Of a stretch of DNA of 15,746 bases, positions 1 through 6,542 are shown piece after piece. The position numbers were made by a program, and so were the translations under genes. The DNA is from Irineochytrium annulatum. Its lineage: Eukaryota; Chytridiomycota; Chytridiomycetes; Chytridiales; Chytridiaceae. How positions within the stretch are numbered: position 1 is the first letter of the stretch; each line of letters starts with the position of its first letter. The DNA is taken from contig JADGJL010000678.1 in NCBI GenBank assembly GCA_027600665.1, positions 1-15,746 on the forward strand, written 5' to 3'. The notes under the pieces were generated by a model. That model was not told the DNA's origin. It saw nothing but the letters and a program-made list of their open reading frames with translations, and searched no databases.

Positions 1-1960
1 GTGGGGAAAAGGGTGGGTTCGAATTTCTTTAAGAGAGACGGGTCAGTACACAAGACACAGCGGTTGGACATAAGCGATGAACCTTAATGAATCCGGTTTC
101 GACATCTCCTTCAATGAATGCGGGGTGAGAAGCAAGGCGTTTCAGGAAGTCGATATTGGTATTCAAGCCAACGACCTGTCATTGCACGTCAATTTTCTGA
201 ATACATATGAAAGCGTGCAGGTAAACCCACCTCAAACTCCCCCAGCGCTTTGCGAAGGACTCTCAAAGCCGCGGTCCGGTTTTCTCCCTTCACGACCAGC
301 TTTGAAATCATGGGGTCGTAGTGCACGCTGACCTCGTCCCCTTGCCTAACGCCGGTCTCGACGCGGACCGTCTCAGACGCCGCCGGGAAGGAGAGGTGAC
401 GAAGTGGGCCGGTGTCTGGAAGGAAGCCTCTGAGACCACAAGAGTCAGACAACAAGCCACCATGGGTAGAAGAGTGCAGGGCAAAACGAACCGATCTGGG
501 TTCTCAGCGTAAATGCGTGCCTCGAAAGCGTGCCCGTCCAATACGAGGTCCGCCTGCAACCGGGGCAGCCGGTTGCCCGACGCAACTTCCAGCTGCCACT
601 CGACGAGGTCGGTGTTGGTGACCATCTCGGTGACCGGGTGCTCGACTTGGAGGCGGGTGTTCATTTCCATGAAGTAGAACTTATTGGTGTCGGTGTCGAG
701 GATGAATTCGACCGTGCCCGCGCCGACGTAGTTGACAGCTTTTGCGGCAGCGACGGCTTTCGTGCCGAGGTCGAGGCGCAGCTCTGGGGTAAGGTGAGGC
801 TGAACATTCTGTCAGTGGGCGATATAAAGTAGGGAGGGAATCTAACCGCAGGGGCCTCCTCCAAAACTTTCTGATGTCTCCGCTGAACGGAGCAGTCCCG
901 CTCAAACAAGTAGACGGCGTTCCCCAACTTATCTGCAAACACTTGGACCTCGACGTGTCTGCGCTAGCAGTCAATTTCGGAAACTGAAATCATAACCCCA
1001 CCTTGGCCTAGTGATGTATTTTTCAACCAGCACAGTGTCGTCACCAAAGGACTTGATGGCCTCCCGTTTTGAAGACTCGAGCATCTCCAGAAAATCCTCC
1101 TCCTTGTCCACGATCCTCATGCCCTTCCCGCCCCCGCCCTTGATAGCCTTAATCAGAACCGGGTAACCCATCTTTCCCGCCTCCTGCTTCAGGTACTCGG
1201 GTGCCTGCTCCGCGCCGTGGTATCCAGGCACAACTGGAACACCCGCGTCGATCATGATTTCCTTGGACGCGCTAGAGACAGTTCAGATCAGCAAGGGAGC
1301 ACGTCGCGCATCTCACCTCTTAGATCCCATGTCGATAATGGCTTGAGGCGGGGGGCCGATGAAGGAGATGCCAGACTTCTCCACTACATCGGCGAACGCG
1401 GCATTCTCGGATAAGAAGCCGTAACCAGGGTGAATAGCCTATATGCAACGCTTAAAACGCCGGCGATCAACAAGGTGCCCACCTGCGCGCCGGACCGCTT
1501 AGCGACGTCGATGATTTTGTCCATCCTCAAATAGCTCTCCGCCGACGCGGCACGGCCAATCTGGTACGCCTCGTCCGCCTGCAGCCAATGTTGTTAGACT
1601 ACGCATGCACCCTCTACGCGTACGAAGAGCTCTCCGTACCATCTTCACATGCATGGCGTCCCGGTCGGCCTCGCTGTAAACGGCCACGGTCTTCACGCCG
1701 AGCTTCTTGGCGGTCCGCATGACTCTACACGCAATCTCGCCGCGGTTCGCGATCAGGATCTTGTCGAAGAGCGGCTTCCGCGGGAGGGGCTCTGCAAAGG
1801 AGGTCGAGCAGTGTTCATTCACCGAGAAGGATCAAGCAAAGGCCGGGGACGCATGAACGGGTTCGTCCGTACCTGATGCAGAGGCCGAGGCATAGCTCCG
1901 GTAGGGGTGGAGGCCGGGGATGGCCGCGCGAGCGAGGGGGCCGCGTCGAACAAAGAGCAT
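1..1960 (-). CDS. MCCA: Methylcrotonoyl-CoA carboxylase subunit alpha (biotin carboxylase part), 3' end cut by window edge
   Basis: Biotin-carboxylating subunit of mitochondrial 3-methylcrotonoyl-CoA carboxylase, which acts in leucine breakdown. Exons read from the splice sites: 1960-1873, 1791-1640, 1578-1483, 1438-1317, 1271-1002, 958-847, 799-492, 429-231, 175-83 and 26-1 (partial). They join in frame into about 488 residues. Residues 1-29 ([16 protein letters not shown]...) are Arg/Ala/Ser-rich without acidic residues, as in a mitochondrial presequence. Next come the biotin carboxylase N-domain ([19 protein letters not shown]), the ATP-grasp glycine loop [11 protein letters not shown] (194-204) and the catalytic stretch [14 protein letters not shown] (325-338). 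[13 protein letters not shown] and [11 protein letters not shown] favour the methylcrotonoyl over the propionyl or pyruvate enzymes. The biotin-carrier domain (about 200 residues) lies beyond base 1. The start ATG has A at -3. The partner beta subunit is not in the window. The family is certain; the exact substrate is very likely. Confidence 0.93.
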
Positions 1961-2067
1961 TTTCGATTGACGGAGTCCGACAAACTGACGGAACTTGGCG
2001 GCCGGAACCCTCTCCGATCACGGCGGCCTAATGAACACGACAAGGGTTTTATCGGCAAGTACTTTCC

Positions 2068-2073
2068 TTTATA
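2068..2073 (-). promoter_or_regulatory. Possible TATA box of the carboxylase gene
   Basis: TATAAA reads on the minus strand about 110 nt upstream of the carboxylase ATG at 1960, in the short gap between that start and the end of the decayed gene copy near 2128. Position and sequence suit a core promoter. The surrounding A/T run also reads TATAAAAA on the plus strand, so the direction is not proven by sequence alone. Confidence 0.35.
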
Positions 2074-2127
2074 AAAATTATCGTGCAGCTACAATGAGAT
2101 CATGGTACTGTGGATGTGATCATTATG

Positions 2128-2905
2128 AGACGCCTTTCTTCCCGTCCACCAAGCAGGCTCCCCGCCGCCAATCGACTCCTACGCGTCGGGCATCAACTCC
2201 CTCATTCTCTCTCGCTGCCGGCCACCGTGCCATCCAGGTCGACGTATAGCCATACAGCTGTGATCTCACCCTGGCTCTCAACGACTTCAGCGCGCGGAGG
2301 ACGTCCTCGCTTTCCTCCGACTTGGGAGGTTTTCGGGATGAACCAAAGAGCCAGCGGGGTTACGACAACACGAGACCTAGCTTGTGCCTGCGTCCAGTTG
2401 CACGTGGCGAAAAAAGCCGGAGATGTATCGTCGGCACGGTGGCATGAGGAGGTGGGACGCAGGCGCCGGCCCGTAAGAGCATGGCTGAGCGCATCGAGCG
2501 CGTTCGTAGGGAGGCCGGTGCGCGTCGCGTTGATCAGGACCCTAATCTGGTCCTCGGAGCACGTGAGGAGCTAGTGGGTAGCGCCGGCTTGGAGGTAGAA
2601 ATCGGGCGGGCGAAGAGATTCGGGAAGGAGATGTGAGGAGGAGGCTAAACCGGGTCGTAGGGTTACCGGCGGCAGAGGAACGGTTATGGGAGCGGTAATG
2701 GGCCTTTGAGATAGACTTGGAGGTCTATGTGGGGATGACGCGTGGGAAACGTAAGACGTTTCTAAAGGGTAGGGAGTAACGCATCTCGTTGCGCTTTTGA
2801 CACGATATGCGAAGGTCTTTGTTGTGCGGGCGGGCGCTTACGTTTTCGAAGACGTTGTTGGTGGAGTAGAGGTCTTCAGCATGACGGTGGTGGTTTGCGT
2901 CGATC
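2128..2905 (-). pseudogene. Decayed inverted copy of the gene at 4989-6035
   Basis: The minus strand aligns, in order, with most of the protein encoded at 4989-6035 (from about residue 75 to the C-terminus). Near 2840-2765 it reads NVFENV...KRNEMRYSLPFR, against NVFQDM...KRNEVHYSLPFR in the intact gene. At 2498-2469 it encodes LDALSHALTG, identical to residues 205-214. Near 2205-2180 it matches RMRELMPNAWES. The copy is broken. TAG at 2727-2725 replaces a Lys codon in the stretch matching PTKTSEVV. TAG at 2181-2179 replaces the Trp codon in NAWES. The frame also changes at least between about 2720 and 2560, around 2460 (with loss of roughly 20 nt) and near 2385. No counterpart to residues 1-70 is recognisable upstream of about 2905. 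It is a pseudogene unless several introns hide every lesion, which is unlikely because the intact relative has none. Confidence 0.85.
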
Positions 2906-3311
2906 TCGAGAGGAGAATTTGTGCACGCACCTTTTCCTGTCAGAAACCTCTTTATGGCCAAATAACTTACTAAAAGAGGCATAATTTATGAGTTTTGGTT
3001 TCCTACACAGCATTCAAACTAATCGACGATAAAAAAGAGACCTGCTCCATTCCTATTTGGTTTTGTTTCAATTATCAGCAATTTGCTCGAACCGGTTCTG
3101 CCATGGGCGAACGAAAGTTGCCCGTTAAATAACTATGATGCAAGCACCTCATCCCGTCGCCGTAACAATAAACAAGCCAACTCTTCGTCCCTCGCTATGG
3201 CTATGGTGTGATGGAAACGGGGGGAAGGTGGCAAGGCAATTACAAAAAAATATGGTTCAAGGTGAGGGAAAATATCAACAATAATGATGTGAAAGCAACG
3301 CGATGCTGTAA
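2906..3311. other. Intergenic stretch, no gene seen
   Basis: This 406-nt stretch lies between the upstream side of the decayed copy and the stop of the PAM2-motif gene. It is richer in A and T than its neighbours, with short runs such as seven A at 3244-3250. Short open frames exist but resemble nothing. The part next to 3312 should hold the 3' untranslated region and polyadenylation site of the minus-strand gene. The part next to 2905 may be the dead promoter of the decayed copy. Confidence 0.5.
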
Positions 3312-4560
3312 TCACTGAACCATCTTGCTCTTCTCCTCGTCCTTCAGGATCGTTAAGTTGACCAGCTCCCAAATCTATCGAGATCGTTAGACACGAAGAT
3401 TGCAAAAGCGGTGTGAGCATACCTGGCCGTGAACACTCGCCAATTTATTCTCCCTCACAAACTCCTTGACCGTCCGCAGCACCCTCTCATTGCTACCCGA
3501 CTCGACGACGAGCACCTTCCCCTCGATTTTGAACTTGTACACTTTGCCCGGCTTTTCCTCCTGCACCATCGGCTCACCCCCATACAACGTTTTGTCGCTA
3601 CCGGCCCTCGATGACATTCCTCCCTGATCCCGCTGCGACGCCACCGGCACTGGGTAGCCCCACTTTGTGTAGCCGCTCTCTGAGCGGGTCGGCGACGTTA
3701 CCATGCCGCCCTGCGCGTAGGAGGGGGCGTAAAACGCCGCGTGTGCCGACGGAGAGGTGAGGGAGGGGTACGAGCCGTACGTCGGGGCGTTTTGCTGCAG
3801 GGGGATGTCGATGCCGAGCTGGGGATGGTACCGGGGGGTGTTGACATCCATCGACGGGTTGAAGGCCGGGACGTTCGGGTTTAGGGTCGATGAGCGCTGC
3901 TTATGACCGACGGGCTCCCGCGTGGAAAGCTGGAAGCGTGGCTTAAATTAGTGCGACTTCATGGATTGAGAAACATTGAAGAGACTGGACCGTACAGTAG
4001 GCTGAGGCCATGATCCGAGCCGGTCCCGAGACCCTTGCCTCCCCGGCCCCGCCAACGTCCCGAGAGCCTGCGGCACCGCCGATACCGCCGCAGCGGCCGA
4101 AATCTCCGCCTCCCACATCGCCCTCTCGATCTCCTTCCAAGTGTCCGCCACGCTCCTATCAATGTACCGATCGAACACGGCCTTGTCCCTCGTGACGCGG
4201 CACCTGTCCATGACCTCGAGCATATGGTCAATCAGCGCGCTTGCGATATCCATCTGGCGCGCCGAGAGCGTGTGCATGAAGAACGTGGCCGCCTTGAGGT
4301 CAAGTCGGATCCGAACGGCCGTGTGCTGCGCGATGGCATCAATCCGCTGGACGATGCGGGCGGCCTCCGGCGGCGGGAGAAAGCTCAAGTTAAGTGGCTC
4401 GAATTGAACCGCGGGGACCTCGCCCTCGATAGGGATGGCAGTCTTGATATGAAAGAAAGAGCGGGTCGTCAGCACGCAAGCTGGATTCCGACGTCACCGC
4501 TCGAAGGTCGACTGCCGCCGATTACAACGTCCCAGCCCAGCTCACCGTGCACGAATCCAT
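3312..4560 (-). CDS. Protein of unknown function with a PAM2 motif (343 residues, four exons)
   Basis: Gene model from splice sites: exons 4560-4546, 4442-3996, 3929-3423 and 3374-3312. All joins are phase 0, and the last exon ends in TGA. Donors are GTGAGC, GTACGG and GTATGC; introns are 103, 66 and 48 nt. The 15-nt first exon (MDSCT) is the least certain part. Residues 20-125 look alpha-helical and well folded (PPPEAARIVQRIDAIAQHTA, then IASALIDHMLEVMDRCRVTR). An Ala/Gly/Pro-rich linker follows, then STLNPNVPAFNP at 168-179, a good PAM2 motif. A Pro/Ser/Tyr/Gln-rich low-complexity stretch follows to about 265. The C-terminus is compact (KVYKFKIEGKVLVVESGSNE, ending in a helix and IWELVNLTILKDEEKSKMVQ). 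PAM2 peptides bind the MLLE domain of poly(A)-binding protein, so a cytoplasmic mRNA role is inferred. I do not recognise the folded parts. Confidence 0.82.
3855..3890 (-). other. PAM2 motif (MLLE-domain ligand) coding segment
   Basis: Codes for STLNPNVPAFNP. It matches the PAM2 pattern S-x-L-N-x-x-A-x-x-F-x-P with Leu at 3, Asn at 4, Phe at 10 and Pro at 12, all correctly spaced. The only departure is Val for the usual Ala at position 7. Leu 3 and Phe 10 are the two residues that dock into the MLLE domain of poly(A)-binding protein. The motif sits in a disordered, Pro/Ser-rich context, as is normal for PAM2. Confidence 0.75.
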
Positions 4561-4988
4561 TCCGAGGGGCCTCCCCGTCTGGTAACCTTTTTTTCCGGAG
4601 GGTTGCGATGATCGACGTCGGGCGAGAGCTCGGTCGTGGCGCGGTGATCGGAAGACCAACGTTGTTTTCCGGATTTGACGCTCGTGTGAAGGACCCCAGA
4701 CCCTCGTGCGCGTAATTCGACTTCTAGGACGACCGCGTTGCAAGCCAGAAAGAATTCCAGGATGGAAAGCAATTTGGCAGTAGCAGCAAGTAACTTGTAC
4801 GAGGACGATGACCGCGGAGCTTCCAAGGGCATTCTGGTAGACTGAGCCGGGCGCGCAACTGTCCAAAGGCTTCCCCGCGAAGCCTGCCAGCACTGGCTTC
4901 GTATAGGATGCATAGGCGATGATGTGGACGTTGGGTATCGCGAGTTGGATGCGAAGGGTCGAAAAAGAACATCGAAAGTCGAATCAAC
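4561..4988. promoter_or_regulatory. Shared upstream region of two divergent genes, with a small upstream ORF
   Basis: These 428 nt separate the start of the minus-strand PAM2 gene (4560) from the start of the plus-strand unknown gene (4989), so the region must carry both promoters or a shared one. A plus-strand ORF at 4762-4845 (27 residues, starting MESNLAVAASNLYEDDD) lies 144 nt before the downstream ATG. It could be an upstream ORF or an unspliced first exon. Minus-strand open frames here (about 4540-4910) contain hydrophobic stretches, but I could not link them to a gene. Confidence 0.45.
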
Positions 4989-6035
4989 ATGGCTTTGAAG
5001 GGCACCAAGATGCGACTTGTCGTTCCTTATCCTTCAAATATCCATGACCCAACCGGACATGCAGCTATTCACCGCGGCTCTATCTTGAAGATGTACGCTA
5101 TACTCGAACTCCCTCCGGCTTACGAGGCTCCGTTATCCCACCGACAGCTGCCTGCCCAAACAAAGCCGTCGCCAGTCTGCGACCACCCCATCTTCCTTCG
5201 CGTACCTAAAGCAGGCTACTTCACTCTCGACTGCACCAGAAACGTGTTCCAGGACATGTTTGCCAACGCGCACGACGACAACGGCCTCCGCGTCCGGCAT
5301 CACAAGCGCAACGAGGTGCACTACTCCCTCCCCTTCCGCGACGGCTCAACAGCCGGCCTGACGCCCACCAAGACCTCCGAAGTCGTCTCCAAGGCCCTAT
5401 ACCTCTCCCACGTCCGCTCCTTTGCCGCCGGCGGCACCACCACGCGTCCAGTCCTTCTTCTCGACGTCCCCTTCCCGGACCTTTTCGCCCCGCTCCACCC
5501 GTACCTCCAGACCGGCTCCATCGACCAGCTCCCCGCGTGCCCCGAGGACCAGGTCAAGGTCCTCATCAACGCTGACCGTATTGGACTCCGGCAAAAAGCG
5601 CTTGACGCCCTCAGCCACGCCCTGACCGGCCAACGCAGCGTAAAAGGCCGGTCTACGCTGGCTGCGTCCCACCACCTCCACATCCTGGCCGTGCCGACCT
5701 CGTACCTCTCGGGCTTCCTGGCCACATGTAACTGGACGCACGGCGACAAGCTCGGGCTCGTCCTCTGGTGGTCGCGCGGTCTCTTCGGATCTTTCCCCGT
5801 AACATCCGAGTTGAAAGAAAACGTTGACGTCTTCGAGGCGTTGAATTCGTTGGACAAGGCCAGGCGCGAGGCGTTGAGAATTAACGTCATCACGGTGCTG
5901 CGGCTGTACGTCGACCTCGAGGGCGTGTCGGCCGCTGCGGCGGGGAGAATGAGGGAGCTGATGCCAAACGCGTGGGAGTCGATCGTCGGCGGCGAGGTGC
6001 TTGGGTTGGAGGGAAGGAAGTGCGCCGCATTTTGA
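4989..6035 (+). CDS. Intronless protein of unknown family, 348 residues (intact relative of the copy at 2128-2905)
   Basis: This is one uninterrupted frame from ATG (A at -3, G at +4) to TGA. I do not recognise the family. Visible parts: a weakly constrained N-terminus (1-70); a segment around NVFQDMFANAHDDNGLRVRH and KRNEVHYSLPFRDG (85-119); a hydrophobic strand RPVLLLDVPFPDLFAPLHPY (153-172); helices around QVKVLINADRIGLRQKALDA (188-207); a Trp-rich stretch TCNWTHGDKLGLVLWWSRGL (246-265); and a charged C-terminal helix region (275-330). There is no signal peptide or clear membrane segment. The decayed copy matches from about residue 75 onward, so that part is the conserved core. Met 35 (MYAILELPPAYEAP) is a possible alternative start. 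The lack of introns contrasts with every neighbour. Confidence 0.75.
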   Translation: MALKGTKMRLVVPYPSNIHDPTGHAAIHRGSILKMYAILELPPAYEAPLSHRQLPAQTKPSPVCDHPIFLRVPKAGYFTLDCTRNVFQDMFANAHDDNGLRVRHHKRNEVHYSLPFRDGSTAGLTPTKTSEVVSKALYLSHVRSFAAGGTTTRPVLLLDVPFPDLFAPLHPYLQTGSIDQLPACPEDQVKVLINADRIGLRQKALDALSHALTGQRSVKGRSTLAASHHLHILAVPTSYLSGFLATCNWTHGDKLGLVLWWSRGLFGSFPVTSELKENVDVFEALNSLDKARREALRINVITVLRLYVDLEGVSAAAAGRMRELMPNAWESIVGGEVLGLEGRKCAAF

Positions 6036-6542
6036 TCAACATGTGGAAAACCTCATTTAAAACGTGAAGACCTCATTAGAACCACTAGCTGCACTGTATA
6101 TTTTTCATTAGTAGAACATGATTTGGTGATGGAAACTGTGGTCGCGGTGTCATGGAAGTCCTGCTGAATCGCCTGCACGACTCGACGAACTCAGCGAGCC
6201 GTACATTTCAGTACAAAGCGCCCCGAGCAAAAAGAAAGCAATCGTACTTGAACAGCTGACGTGACCAGCGTTGCAAACGAGAAGATGCAAAACCGGAACT
6301 CACCGCTGCTGCCAGCAAGTCCCGGAGGGAGATGAATAGTCCCAAGAGGGGCTGCCGGATAGGTAACGAGCTCAGCCGGCAAAAGTTATGCCGTCGAGCC
6401 CCATATTTTGTTACTGGGCAACTACATTGCATTAAAGGTGTTTGTTATATCGGACTTGGATGTTCGGATACAAGTCTGTTTGACACCAAAATCGCTGCAA
6501 AGAAAAAGCGAGAGGGCTCGAGTGGCCTCAACCATCATCAAT
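6036..6542. other. Intergenic stretch: 3' flank of the unknown gene and upstream region of RPO41
   Basis: There is no supported gene in these 507 nt. The first part is A/T-rich (ATTTAAAAC, TATATTTTTCATTAG) and suits a 3' untranslated region with a polyadenylation site. An 8-nt direct repeat, ACCTCATT, occurs twice just after the stop (about 6049-6056 and 6069-6076). The frame of the polymerase gene stays open upstream to about 6408 but has no ATG before 6543. Confidence 0.45.

Noticed and set aside
11..26. GGTTCGAATT resembling a tRNA T-loop
   Set aside because: It lies within the start of carboxylase exon 10 (KFEPTLFP on the minus strand), and no acceptor-stem or anticodon arm pairs around it.
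800..846. Alternative acceptor after CCCCAG (786) for carboxylase intron 6
   Set aside because: It breaks the frame. The upstream acceptor ending at 800 restores [16 protein letters not shown], which matches the family.
2110..2574. Plus-strand 154-codon ORF in the region after the carboxylase gene
   Set aside because: It resembles only the antisense frame of the intact gene at 4989-6035 (both read CVQLHVA and SASSAF/RASSAF). It is therefore the shadow of the decayed copy, not a gene.
4035..4715. Plus-strand 226-codon open frame
   Set aside because: It lies opposite the well-supported exons of the minus-strand PAM2 gene and is Arg/Pro-rich, as antisense shadows of GC-rich genes are.
4522..5008. 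Minus-strand open frames upstream of the PAM2 gene, with hydrophobic stretches such as KLLAATAKLLSILEFFLACN, taken as possible 5' exons
   Set aside because: The frames overlap one another, and I found no donor/acceptor set joining them to the exon starting at 4442. The short exon 4560-4546 with a GTGAGC donor gives a simpler in-frame start.
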